64,000 nucleotides of DNA from Pseudoclavibacter sp. RFBB5 (GTDB lineage: Bacteria; Actinomycetota; Actinomycetes; Actinomycetales; Microbacteriaceae), in assembly GCF_002931555.1 (NCBI RefSeq), contig NZ_PSTZ01000007.1, positions 992,001 through 1,056,000 on the forward strand, given 5' to 3'. This document shows, piece after piece, positions 53,397 to 62,164 of the stretch. The position numbers were made by a program, and so were the translations under genes. The notes under the pieces are model-generated. The model was given only the letters and a program-made list of their open reading frames with translations. It ran no database searches and was not told the DNA's origin. The first letter of the stretch is position 1, and every line of letters begins with the position of its first letter.

Positions 53397-54740
53397 TCAG
53401 GCGCCCGCGGGCACCAGGTCCTCGACGACCGCCGGCAGTCCGAGGTTCTCGCGCAACGTGGTTCCCGGGTACTCGGTGCGGTACGAGCCGCGCTCCTGCA
53501 GAGCTGGGATGAGCTCGTCGACGATGTCGTCGAGGCCGGACGGCACGAGGTACGGCGTCAGGTTGATGCCAGTGACCGCCCCGCTCCGGGCCAGCTCCGT
53601 GAGCGTGTCGGCGACCTCGTCGACGCTGCCGACGAATCCGCGCTGCGAGGACAGGTGGATGACGAAGTCGCGGATGGAGAGGCCGAGCGCTTCGGACTTC
53701 TCGCGCCACTGCTGCGCGAGCTCAAGCGCCTCCGCGTTCTGGAACGCGGTGCCACGGGTGCCGTCGGTGACGGCGACCACCGGGTCCTCGGTGGGCAGCG
53801 GTCCGTCTGGGTCGAGGTGCGAGAGATCCTTGCCCCAGAACTGCTCCAGATAGCGCAGGGACGTCGCGGGCGAGATCTGGTGCTCGCGCACCCAGCGCGC
53901 CTTCTCCTCGGCCTCCTTCGGCGTCCCGCCGACGACGATGGTCGCGCCGGGGAAGAATGCGAGCTCGTCGCGGGCACGACCGAACTTCGTGAGCCGCTCG
54001 CGCAGGTCGGCGGCAAACGCGGTCGCGCCCTCCAGCTCGGGATGCGCGGAGAAGATGACGTCGGCGTGCTCGGCGCCGAAGTCGCGCCCCTGGCTCGAGT
54101 CGCCGGCCTGGAACAGCACGGGCCGCGACTGCGGGCTCTGCGGGAGAACACGGTCGGTGACGAAGCGGATGAACTCACCGTCGACGTCGACTCCGCCCCG
54201 GTTCGCCCACAGCTGCTTGGCCGCTCGAACGAACTCAGCAGCGCGGTCGTACCGGTGCTCGTGGGCGAGGTGCCCGCCGCGGCGGAAGTTGGCGCCGGTC
54301 CACGCGTTGTCGGTCGTGACGATGTTCCACGCGGCGCGTCCCTCGCTGAGGAGGTCGAGGCTCGCGAGGCGGTACGCGAGGTCGGCCGGCTCGTTGTAGG
54401 TCGTGTTCTGCGTGGCGACGAGGCCGATCTTCTCGGTGATGGGTGCGAGCGCGGCGAGCTGCGTGATGCCATCCGGTCGCCCGGCCACGTCGTTGTCGTG
54501 GATCTTGCCGAGGTGCTCGCGCAGGCGAAGACCCTCGCCGAGGAAGAACGCCGAGAAGAGGCCGCGCTCGGCCGTCTGGGCGATGCGGCGGAACGACTCG
54601 AACTCGGTCTGTGAGCCGCTCTGCTCGCTCGACCAGATGGTCGTCGAGTTCACGCCCTGGAAGAAGACGCCGAACTGGATCTGGCCGGAGCCCTCGGCGC
54701 TCGCCGATGGCCGAGTCGCGCCCGTGCTGTGCTGTGTCAT
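53397..54740 (-). CDS. FMNH2-dependent monooxygenase, NtaA/SnaA/DszA type
   Basis: 447 residues of the luciferase-like superfamily. Visible are QIQFGVFFQGVNSTTIW, SAFFLGEGL, the family stretch YRLASLDLLSEGRAAWNIVTT and HEHRYDRAAEF, and FQAGDSSQGRDFGAEHADVIF. Relatives oxidise nitrilotriacetate, alkyl or aryl sulfur compounds using FMNH2 from a partner reductase. It follows the other LLM gene by 18 bp, so they form an operon. No reductase is nearby. Confidence 0.9.
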   Translation of the reverse strand: MTQHSTGATRPSASAEGSGQIQFGVFFQGVNSTTIWSSEQSGSQTEFESFRRIAQTAERGLFSAFFLGEGLRLREHLGKIHDNDVAGRPDGITQLAALAPITEKIGLVATQNTTYNEPADLAYRLASLDLLSEGRAAWNIVTTDNAWTGANFRRGGHLAHEHRYDRAAEFVRAAKQLWANRGGVDVDGEFIRFVTDRVLPQSPQSRPVLFQAGDSSQGRDFGAEHADVIFSAHPELEGATAFAADLRERLTKFGRARDELAFFPGATIVVGGTPKEAEEKARWVREHQISPATSLRYLEQFWGKDLSHLDPDGPLPTEDPVVAVTDGTRGTAFQNAEALELAQQWREKSEALGLSIRDFVIHLSSQRGFVGSVDEVADTLTELARSGAVTGINLTPYLVPSGLDDIVDELIPALQERGSYRTEYPGTTLRENLGLPAVVEDLVPAGA

Positions 54741-54758
54741 CGTCGTGATCCTTCGCGT

Positions 54759-55799
54759 TCAGAGTGCCTGGGCGGCGTAGCGGTTGACGGGGTGCGCGAG
54801 CCCGAGGGCATCCCTCAGGTGCTCGCCTGCCCGCGGCGAGGTGAAGACGCCGGCGCGGCGCAGGCTGGGGAGCACGGCACGGCCGAGCTCCTGCACGTCG
54901 GCGCCGAAGTCGGCCGGCAGCAGGCGCACGCCGTTCGCGAAGGAGGCGACCCCGGTGATGAGATCGGCGAGGCCAGCGGCGTCGCCTGAGTAGTGGATGC
55001 GCCCGGCAGCTTCGGCGTCAGACGCCCGGTTCACGACACGGTCGGCCGCAGCGCTCCCGCGCGCGTCGAGCGCGAACGAGACCTCGACGACCGTGCGCTC
55101 GATTCCCTGGGTGTCCGCCTGCCCGGCGGCGGCGCTCGCCACGAGGACTGTTCGCTCGCGGATCAGCGCGACGTCGATGAGCTCGGGCGCGGCCGAGCCG
55201 TAGACCGCGAACGTCGGGAGGAGCCCCTGGTGCGGGCGCGGGATGATGGACGGCCCCTTCACGCTGAAGCGTGCGCCCGCGAAGTCGGCGTAGTGCAGCT
55301 TGTCGCGGTCGAGGTACCGCCCCGTCGTCGTGTCGCGGATCACGGCGTCGTCCTCCCACGAGTCCCACAGGCGCCCGAGCACCTCGATGGTGTCGTCGAG
55401 CTCGGTGCGACGCGATTCCGGTCCGTCGAGCGGCGCCCGGTCAAACGCGGCGGCCTCGAGCGCTCCACCGTCGGCCTCGCCGATCCAGCCGGCTCGGCCG
55501 TGCGAGGCGTAGTCGAGGGTCGCGAGCTGCGTCGCGAGGTGGAACGGCTCGACCGCCGTGACGCGCACGAGCGGCACCAGCCCGGTCGCTCCGGAAAGCG
55601 GGGCGGCGAACGCGGCCTGCGTCACCGCATCCAGTCGCGGAACCGTCTCGCCGAGCTCGGGGAAGCCTGCGTCTTCGAACGTCGCGATCGTCACGCCGAA
55701 GCGCTCGAGGGCGTTGATCGCCGCGCGGATGCGGGTCGGGCTGACGCCCTCGCTGCCGGCTTCGACGGCGATGGCAAACGGCGGGTTCTCGTGAGTCAT
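54759..55799 (-). CDS. Luciferase-like flavin-dependent oxidoreductase
   Basis: 346 residues of the LLM class, closest to the nitrilotriacetate/alkane-sulfonate monooxygenase-like group, recognisable by LATQLATLDYASHGRAGWIG and ARFSVKGPSIIPRPHQGLLPTFA. It is shorter than its neighbour and lacks several helices. Substrate unknown. First gene of the two-gene unit; a dyad and a possible -10 lie upstream. Confidence 0.85.
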   Translation of the reverse strand: MTHENPPFAIAVEAGSEGVSPTRIRAAINALERFGVTIATFEDAGFPELGETVPRLDAVTQAAFAAPLSGATGLVPLVRVTAVEPFHLATQLATLDYASHGRAGWIGEADGGALEAAAFDRAPLDGPESRRTELDDTIEVLGRLWDSWEDDAVIRDTTTGRYLDRDKLHYADFAGARFSVKGPSIIPRPHQGLLPTFAVYGSAAPELIDVALIRERTVLVASAAAGQADTQGIERTVVEVSFALDARGSAAADRVVNRASDAEAAGRIHYSGDAAGLADLITGVASFANGVRLLPADFGADVQELGRAVLPSLRRAGVFTSPRAGEHLRDALGLAHPVNRYAAQAL

Positions 55800-55806
55800 G
55801 CCTCGC

Positions 55807-55836
55807 AGACTAGGAACGGGGCGTCACCGTGTGACG
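55807..55836 (-). promoter_or_regulatory. LLM operon promoter with dyad
   Basis: On the minus strand TAGTCT (55807-55812) ends 7 bases before ATG 55799. The perfect palindrome CGTCAC-CGT-GTGACG (55822-55836) covers the -35 position, where a repressor or activator could bind. Confidence 0.4.
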
Positions 55837-55987
55837 GCTGGCGCTTCACCTGCCGCCCCCGGAGGACTTCTGACGCAACACTGGATGCGCGCCCCGCGAA
55901 GTGAGGCGTACGGTACCAACCACGAGCACAAGCCCGCCCCACTCAGGAGCGGACCGCACGACCCCCGACCGTGGAAGGAGCATGAAG

Positions 55988-56062
55988 ATGACGCACACGA
56001 CTACAGGCTTGAACTTCATGTGCCAGCAGCGCGTCGAGACGGGCAGGCTGGCGCAGCAGTGA
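55988..56062 (+). CDS. Short upstream reading frame (24 codons)
   Basis: MTHTTTGLNFMCQQRVETG... ends RLAQQ, its stop overlapping the GTG of the GNAT gene (GTGA). AAGGAG lies 7 bases before the ATG, a better ribosome site than the GNAT gene has. It may be a leader peptide that couples or attenuates GNAT translation. Confidence 0.45.
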   Translation: MTHTTTGLNFMCQQRVETGRLAQQ

Positions 56063-56466
56063 GCCTCGGGCTGCACACGTCGATCGGCAACGCCGTCCGT
56101 GTGACCACCACCCGAGCAGGTGCCAACCGCGTGGAGTTCCACGCCATTCCCTTCGACGGCGCACGAGTCGTCGCCACCGCCGCCCTCTCCGGCGACCTCG
56201 ACGGAGTCGGCGCCGAGCTGGTCTTCGATGAGCTCTGGGTCGCGCCGGAGCTGCGCGGCAACGGCATCGGCACCCGAGTGACGCGGGCGGCCATCACGTG
56301 GGCCGACCTGCACCTCGCGACGGGCATCGATACGTACGTCGCCGAGCAGAACGTCGCCATGCAGCGCCTCCTCGAGCAGCTCGGCTTCGAGCGCCGCCCT
56401 GAGCTCGAGCACGGCGAAGAGGCGTGGACGCAGATCTTCGCGCTGTCTCTCGAACTCGCGGGCTGA
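56059..56466 (+). CDS. GNAT-family N-acetyltransferase
   Basis: 135 residues with the acetyl-CoA-binding segment LVFDELWVAPELRGNGIGTRVTRAA and the late QNVAMQRLLEQLGFERR motif typical of the fold. Acceptor unknown. GTG 56059 begins at a GTGA overlap with the 24-codon frame; the frame is open further upstream but without coding character. Confidence 0.8.
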   Translation: MSLGLHTSIGNAVRVTTTRAGANRVEFHAIPFDGARVVATAALSGDLDGVGAELVFDELWVAPELRGNGIGTRVTRAAITWADLHLATGIDTYVAEQNVAMQRLLEQLGFERRPELEHGEEAWTQIFALSLELAG

Positions 56467-56483
56467 GGGGCCAGAGCGCCGGC

Positions 56484-56528
56484 TTCCGGTCTCCAATCGC
56501 GGGGTTCCGGTCTCCGGTTTCCGGTCTC
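56484..56528. repeat. Three copies of TTCCGGTCTC
   Basis: Exact 10-bp copies at 56484-56493, 56505-56514 and 56519-56528, just after the GNAT gene. Nothing else is seen between 56467 and 56606. Confidence 0.6.
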
Positions 56529-56606
56529 GGGGTCAGACGTCGAGCGGCTGGCGTGGGCCTGGCGGGAGGGCGCCAACGATACTGCGATTGCCATCGCCGC
56601 GAACCC

Positions 56607-57212
56607 TCACGGATGCAGCGAGGCGTCGGCGGGCGTCATGCGCCAGGCCAGGAAGCGCACGGTCAGGCCGCTGCGAGACGGCGCGCAGCAGAACGGGCCA
56701 GCCTGCACTCGCGCATCCGTCGCCAACGGCGCAACGCGGACGAGCCGCCACGGCTCCTCATCGACCCGAGCGCGGACGATGACCGCGTTGCCGGCGCGGC
56801 TCGCCCGCACCGTGACGCGGCGGCCACCCCAGTCGGGAACAGGTGCGAGCGACCAGTCGGACTCGCCCCTGGTCACGACCGCACCCAGCTGCTCCTGCCC
56901 GTCACTGAGCTCGATGCCGGCCTTGATCCACGTCGTCTCGTCGCTCCGCAGGAAGATGCCCGCCTGGTCGAACTGCTCGCTGAAGTCGACGAGGAACTCC
57001 ACCTCGACGGCGGAATCCTGCTCGAGGTCACGCAGGAGCGCATGCTCGGTGTCGTGGACGAACCCGTAGGAGGTTGTGCGCCACGCGTCGCTGCCTTCGG
57101 CGGCCGTGACGAGGAGGTCGCCGTCGACGACTTCTACGGACACGGGCTCGTTGGTCCACTGCCCGTCGTTCCATGGCAGGTTCGTGACGCTCTGCGTGTT
57201 CATGACTGTCAT
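56607..57212 (-). CDS. DUF1349 domain protein
   Basis: 201 residues forming a concanavalin-like beta sandwich of the DUF1349/YesU type: LPWNDGQWTNEP at the start, FVDFSEQFDQAGIFLRSDETTWIKAGIE-type middle and SGLTVRFLAWRMTP near the end. Members probably bind or process sugars; no activity is established. ATG 57212 or 57203 may start. No signal peptide. Confidence 0.85.
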   Translation of the reverse strand: MTVMNTQSVTNLPWNDGQWTNEPVSVEVVDGDLLVTAAEGSDAWRTTSYGFVHDTEHALLRDLEQDSAVEVEFLVDFSEQFDQAGIFLRSDETTWIKAGIELSDGQEQLGAVVTRGESDWSLAPVPDWGGRRVTVRASRAGNAVIVRARVDEEPWRLVRVAPLATDARVQAGPFCCAPSRSGLTVRFLAWRMTPADASLHP

Positions 57213-57238
57213 CCAACCAGTCCCCGCGAGGTCTGCGC

Positions 57239-58558
57239 TCAGCTGACCGGCTCGAGCGGCTGCACTGGGCCGGCCCCGGACCTGCCGACGACCACCAGGG
57301 CCGGACGCGTCACGTTGTTCTCGGGATCGTCTTCCCAGGTGAGCGCGAGGGCTGCGCGTTCGAGGACGCCGCTCGAGCCGTTCCGGCTCGTCGTGCCGCC
57401 GGACGCCTCGACCTCGAACGAGGTGATTCCCTTGGAGCCGGCGACGACAAGCACGTCCACGCCGTCGTCACGCAGCCACCTCGCGGCGATGACGGGAAGT
57501 TGCGGCGCCCCGTTCACGGGACTCGCGACGGGACCTGCACCGAGCAGCGTCGGATCGTCGTCGTCGCGTGTTGCGACGACCACCGCCCAGAGGACACCGG
57601 ACCCGCTCCCCTGGCTCTCGAGGTGCGCCACCTCGACGAGCGAAAGCGGGGCGCCGGACGGCATGGTCTGGTCGTCGAGGATCGAGGCGCGCAGACGCCG
57701 GCCCTTCTCCTCCTCCCGAGCCGTGATGATGCCCCGCGAGAGCGCCGCGAACCTCGCGTTCCCCCGCTCAGCGTCGATGACGGCGGACCAGTCCCCGTCG
57801 GCGTCCTCCGTCTGCAGGAGCGTGAGGCCCGAGCTGGGATGCACGTAGGCGAAGCCCTCGACCACGTCGATCCCCGAACCGCCCGCATCCGGGATCCGCA
57901 GCAGCGAACGGGTTGCGAGCAGAAGGAGTCCGTCCGAGGTGGATGTCTCACCGAGCGAGGGAGCCGCCCCAGCGGCGAAGGTGACGGTCTCGAGTGACGT
58001 GCCCCGCTGCATCCGCTCGTTGAAGAGCAGCACGCCCGTCGCGACGGTGAAACCGCGCTCGTAGCGGGCCGTCGCGATCGAGGAGGTGCCGAGCACCGAG
58101 TAGGTCGTGTCGTCGCCGCTGCCCGCGCCGTCGAGCGGGCGGACGAGCGCGGCTACCGTGTTGTCCGATCGGAGGATGACGAGCCGCGCGGAGAACGAGG
58201 CGCGCACGGATGAGGTGCCGACCTTCGTCGAGTCGACGTCTCCCGCCCAGAGGAGCTCGATGGCCTGCCCCTCCGGGAGTTGAAGGGTGTCGCCCTCGGC
58301 ATAGTCGCGCCAGGCATCGGCCGCAGCAACCAGTGGCCGTTGCTCGTCGAGCTTCGCCTCGGCACCACGGGTCGGGTAGCCGGGGAGCGTCGACTCGCTC
58401 ACCACGTCCGTCGAAGAGGTGTCACCGTCACCGGTGAAGGCGAGGACCACCCAGCCCGCGGCGAGCGCCAGCACCACGACGATCGCACCGATCGTCAGCA
58501 TGCGCGCGCGGCGGGACGGCAGCGGAACGTCTGCGTCAGCCGCGGCGGACTCGCCCAT
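57239..58558 (-). CDS. Hypothetical single-pass membrane-anchored extracellular protein
   Basis: 439 residues. A short cytoplasmic N-terminus is followed by one membrane helix (residues 20-42, MLTIGAIVVVLALAAGWVVLAF) and a large outer domain of beta-rich sequence, possibly a beta-propeller from repeated ALVRPLDG/LLLLATRSLLRIP/VVVATRDDDD blades. Family not recognised. ATG 58558 has GAGGGA 6 bases upstream. It lies 167 bp after rsmA, where many actinobacteria carry ispE. Confidence 0.65.
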   Translation of the reverse strand: MGESAAADADVPLPSRRARMLTIGAIVVVLALAAGWVVLAFTGDGDTSSTDVVSESTLPGYPTRGAEAKLDEQRPLVAAADAWRDYAEGDTLQLPEGQAIELLWAGDVDSTKVGTSSVRASFSARLVILRSDNTVAALVRPLDGAGSGDDTTYSVLGTSSIATARYERGFTVATGVLLFNERMQRGTSLETVTFAAGAAPSLGETSTSDGLLLLATRSLLRIPDAGGSGIDVVEGFAYVHPSSGLTLLQTEDADGDWSAVIDAERGNARFAALSRGIITAREEEKGRRLRASILDDQTMPSGAPLSLVEVAHLESQGSGSGVLWAVVVATRDDDDPTLLGAGPVASPVNGAPQLPVIAARWLRDDGVDVLVVAGSKGITSFEVEASGGTTSRNGSSGVLERAALALTWEDDPENNVTRPALVVVGRSGAGPVQPLEPVS

Positions 58559-58725
58559 GCCCAATCCCTCGCCTAGCTCCGGGGCACCGACCTCGTTGTG
58601 GTGCTGTCCTCGTAGTCTGCACGAGTCCGCGCGAAGATGCGGCGAATGGCCGAGATCTCAGCCGGTGCGCGTCAGGCCCGAGGCTCGAAGAGCTCTCGTC
58701 GTCTGGCTCCTCGCTGACGCAGGCC

Positions 58726-59577
58726 TCAGGCCTCGGGCTGCCAGGCCTCCGCGAGGCGCACGTAGTCGTCGATGCCGACCGTCTCACCGCGGGCCGTCGG
58801 GTCGATCCCCGATGCCTCCAGGACGAGGGAGGTCGCCGCTGCGTTCTCGCCGAGCAGCGGGGAGAGCGCCTGTCGCAGCATCTTGCGCCGCTGCCCGAAG
58901 GCGGCGTCGACGATGCGGAACACCTTGCGGCGCAGCTCCTCGGAGCCGCGCGGTGTGTCACGCTCCGTGTAGGAGATGAGGATGGAGTCGACGTTCGGCA
59001 CAGGCCAGAACACCTTGCGACCCACGAGGCCGGCGCTCGTCCAGGAGCCATACCAGGCGGCCTTCACGCTCGGCGATCCGTAGACCTTCGAGCCGGGGCC
59101 CGCGACGATGCGCTCCCCCACCTCGGCCTGCACCATGACAACGCCGCGTTCGAGCGACGGCAGCCGCTCGAGGAGGTGCAGCAGCACGGGCACGGACACG
59201 TTGTACGGCAGGTTCGCGACAAGCGCGACCGGTTCGCCCGGCACATCCTGCACCTGGAGGGCGTCGGAGACGATCACGTCGAGCTGCGCGCCGGGCGCGT
59301 GATCGGCGACCGTCTGCGGCAGGCGGGCGGCGAGGCGCTCGTCGATCTCGATGGCGGTGACGCTCGCGCCCGTCTCGAGCAGGCCGAGCGTCAGCGATCC
59401 GAGGCCCGGCCCGACCTCGAGGATGTGCTCGCCGGAGCGGACCTTCGCGGTCTGCACGATGCGCCGCACCGTGCCTGGGTCGTGCACGAAGTTCTGCCCG
59501 AGCTTCTTCGTGGGGGTCACGTCAAGCTCGGCCGCGAGCTCGCGGATCTCGTTGGCGCCAAGCAGGCTCACGCTCAT
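58726..59577 (-). CDS. rsmA: 16S rRNA (adenine1518/1519-N6)-dimethyltransferase
   Basis: KsgA, which dimethylates two adenines in helix 45 during 30S maturation. The 283 residues include LGQNFVHDPGTVRRIV, the SAM motif EVGPGLGSLTLGLLE and the catalytic NLPYNVSVPVL. Start overlaps the tatD stop by four bases (ATGA), so metG-tatD-rsmA is one unit. Confidence 0.96.
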   Translation of the reverse strand: MSVSLLGANEIRELAAELDVTPTKKLGQNFVHDPGTVRRIVQTAKVRSGEHILEVGPGLGSLTLGLLETGASVTAIEIDERLAARLPQTVADHAPGAQLDVIVSDALQVQDVPGEPVALVANLPYNVSVPVLLHLLERLPSLERGVVMVQAEVGERIVAGPGSKVYGSPSVKAAWYGSWTSAGLVGRKVFWPVPNVDSILISYTERDTPRGSEELRRKVFRIVDAAFGQRRKMLRQALSPLLGENAAATSLVLEASGIDPTARGETVGIDDYVRLAEAWQPEA

Positions 59578-60563
59578 GCGGAATCTCTCTGAGTGGATGC
59601 GGCGGCGGGTGCGGCGCCCGACAGGTTCCAGCTGCCGTAGACAGCCTCGGTGTTCGCGCTGATCTGCGCGCTGAGCTCGTCGACCGGCACGTCGAGGTGC
59701 TCGGCCATCGCGCGCAGCGTCACGGGGATGAGGTAGGGCGCGTTCGGGCGTCCGCGGAACGGGACGGGGGTGAGGAATGGCGCGTCGGTCTCCACGAGGA
59801 TGCGGTCGAGGGGCGTCACCGTGAGCGCCTCCCGCAGCGAGGCCGCGTTCTTGAACGTCACCGTCCCGGCGAACGAGAGGTACCAGCCCTCGTCGGCCGC
59901 GATGCGGGCCATGTCGGCGTCTCCGGAGAAGCAGTGGAAGACCGTGCGCTCCGGGGCACCGACGCGCTTGAGCGTCGAGATGACGTCGTCGTGCGCGTCC
60001 CGGTCGTGGATCTGCATGGCGATGCCGTGCCGCTTCGCGAGCTCGATGTGGCGCTCGAACGCGCCGACCTGCAGCAGCTGGTCAGCTTTCTCCGGCGTGC
60101 GGAAGTAGTCGAGCCCCGTCTCGCCGATGGCGCGCACGCGCGGCTCGGCCGCGAGGCGGTCGATTTCGGCGATCGCCTCGTCGAGGGTGCCGGCGGCGGC
60201 GAGCTCGGGCACCACGTTCGGGTGCAGGGCCACCGCGGCGAGCACTCGCTCGTTCGTCGCGGCGATGCGGGCCGACCACCGGCTCGAGGGCACGTCGTTC
60301 CCGACCTGGACGACGCCCTTCACTCCCGCAGCGACGGCGGCGTCGAGGTGCTCGTCGAGCGACAGGCGCTCGTCCTCCTCGCCGTCCTCGATCTCGAGGT
60401 GGGTGTGGTTGTCGTAGCAGGGCACATCCAGCGCGTCGGGGTACGGCGGGTAGGCGAGGATGCGCGTGTGCCCCGACTCGCTCGTCGCCGAGCGGCGGCG
60501 CAGCTTCTCGGCCGACCGCTCCGCCTCGCCCTGCTGGGCTTCGCCCTGCTGAGACTCGGGCAC
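59574..60563 (-). CDS. tatD: TatD-family hydrolase
   Basis: 329-residue metal-dependent DNase/hydrolase. The first metal motif is DNHTHLEI after a 50-residue low-complexity N-terminus (repeat QQGEAQQGEAE), then GETGLDYFR, IHDRDAHDD, FHCFSGD and ETDAPFLTPVP. GTG 60563 starts 2 bases after metG ends. The order metG-tatD-rsmA is usual in actinobacteria. Confidence 0.94.
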   Translation of the reverse strand: MPESQQGEAQQGEAERSAEKLRRRSATSESGHTRILAYPPYPDALDVPCYDNHTHLEIEDGEEDERLSLDEHLDAAVAAGVKGVVQVGNDVPSSRWSARIAATNERVLAAVALHPNVVPELAAAGTLDEAIAEIDRLAAEPRVRAIGETGLDYFRTPEKADQLLQVGAFERHIELAKRHGIAMQIHDRDAHDDVISTLKRVGAPERTVFHCFSGDADMARIAADEGWYLSFAGTVTFKNAASLREALTVTPLDRILVETDAPFLTPVPFRGRPNAPYLIPVTLRAMAEHLDVPVDELSAQISANTEAVYGSWNLSGAAPAAASTQRDSA

Positions 60564-60565
60564 CG

Positions 60566-62134
60566 TCAGCGCTGGACTTCCTGCTCGATGCGCGGGAAGA
60601 GCGGCGGCAGCTCGCTCAGCGGGCGCGAGCCGACCAGCGCGTAGGCGTTGGCGATGCGGGTAGCGGCGAGTTCGCCGTCTCCGCCGATCGCGGACCACAG
60701 CTTCTCGGCGGCGATCGGGATGAACGGGTTGAGGAGCACGGCGAGGTGGCCGAGACAGCGGGTCGTCACCTCGAGCACCGCGGCGAGGCGAGCGCGCCCC
60801 TCGTCGCCCTGCTTCGAGAGCGCCCACGGCTCCTGCTCCGTGATGTAGCCGTTGAGCGCATCCACGAGCCGCCAGATGTGCGCGAGCGCACCATCGATGT
60901 CGAAGGCGAGCATCGCCTCGTCGGCCTTCACCGCGACGTCGGTCGCGAGGTCGATGATGACCTGCTCGGAGTCGAGCAGCGTCGACTGCTCCGGCACGAC
61001 CCCGTTGAAGTACTTGTTGACCATGGCGATGACGCGGGAGGCCAGGTTGCCGAAGCCGTTCGCGAGCTCGGACTGGTAGCGGGCCGACAGGTCCTCCCAC
61101 GAGAACGAGCCGTCCTGGCCGAAGTGGATGGCGCGCAGGAAGTAGTAGCGGAACGCGTCGGAGCCGAAGACGTCGGTGATCTCGGTCGGCGCGATGCCCG
61201 TGAGCTTCGACTTCGACATCTTCTCGCCGCCGACGAGCAGCCAGCCGTGCGCGAAGATGCCGGCAGGAACCTGGAGTCCGGCGGCCATGAGCATGGCGGG
61301 CCAGATGACGGCGTGGAAGCGGAGGATGTCCTTGCCCACCACGTGGTGCGCGGGCCAGAGCTTCTCGAGCTCCGACTCGTCGTCACCGTAGCCGATGGCG
61401 GTGATGTAGTTGAGCAGCGCGTCGAACCACACGTAGACGACGTGCGACTCGTCCCACGGCACCTTCACGCCCCAGTCGAACGTGGTGCGGGAGATCGAGA
61501 GGTCGCGGAGGCCCGAGCGCACGAACGAGATGACCTCGTTGCGCGCCGACGAGGGCTGGATGAACTCGGGGTTCTCCTCGTAGAGCGCGAGCAGGCGCTC
61601 CTGGAAGTCGCTGAGCTTGAAGAAGTAGTTCTGCTCCTGCAGCAGCTCGAGCGGCTTCGAGTGGATGGCGCAGACCTTCTCGCCCTCGTACTGGCCGGTG
61701 CCGGCGACGATCTCCGACTCGGGCTTGAACTCCTCGCAGCCGACGCAGTAGAGCGCCTCGAACTCGGCGTCGTAGATGAAGCCGGCGTCGTTGAGCTTCT
61801 GCAGGAAGCGCTGCACGCGCGTCTCGTGACGCTCGTCGGTCGTGCGGATGAAGTCGTCGTTCGAGATGTTCAGGGTCTCGAGCATGGGCTTCCACGCCTC
61901 GCTGACGAGCTTGTCGGCCCACGCCTGCGGCGTGACGTTGTTCGCGAGCGCCGAGCGCATGATCTTCTGGCCGTGCTCGTCGGTTCCCGTGAGCAGCCAT
62001 GTCGTGTCACCGCGCTGGCGGTGCCACCTGGCGAGCGCGTCGACGGCGACCTCCGTGTACGCGTGACCGATGTGGGGAACGTCGTTGACGTAGAAGATCG
62101 GTGTCGTGATGTAGAACGATTCGCCGGAAGCCAT
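60566..62134 (-). CDS. metG: Methionyl-tRNA synthetase
   Basis: Charges tRNA-Met. The 522 residues carry class I motifs HIGH (VPHIGHAY, near residue 23) and KMSKS (GGEKMSKSKL, near 308). The zinc knuckle is partial: CVGCEEF, then CAIHSKP. No C-terminal EMAP-like domain. ATG 62134 is preferred to 62143. Leads metG-tatD-rsmA. Confidence 0.96.
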   Translation of the reverse strand: MASGESFYITTPIFYVNDVPHIGHAYTEVAVDALARWHRQRGDTTWLLTGTDEHGQKIMRSALANNVTPQAWADKLVSEAWKPMLETLNISNDDFIRTTDERHETRVQRFLQKLNDAGFIYDAEFEALYCVGCEEFKPESEIVAGTGQYEGEKVCAIHSKPLELLQEQNYFFKLSDFQERLLALYEENPEFIQPSSARNEVISFVRSGLRDLSISRTTFDWGVKVPWDESHVVYVWFDALLNYITAIGYGDDESELEKLWPAHHVVGKDILRFHAVIWPAMLMAAGLQVPAGIFAHGWLLVGGEKMSKSKLTGIAPTEITDVFGSDAFRYYFLRAIHFGQDGSFSWEDLSARYQSELANGFGNLASRVIAMVNKYFNGVVPEQSTLLDSEQVIIDLATDVAVKADEAMLAFDIDGALAHIWRLVDALNGYITEQEPWALSKQGDEGRARLAAVLEVTTRCLGHLAVLLNPFIPIAAEKLWSAIGGDGELAATRIANAYALVGSRPLSELPPLFPRIEQEVQR

Positions 62135-62164
62135 GGAGATCATCCTATTGTCGGCTGGGCCCTG

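Noticed and set aside
62135-62164. T-box or other riboswitch before metG
   Set aside because: Only 30 bp separate metG from rsmI; no room or structure for a riboswitch, and hisS also shows none.
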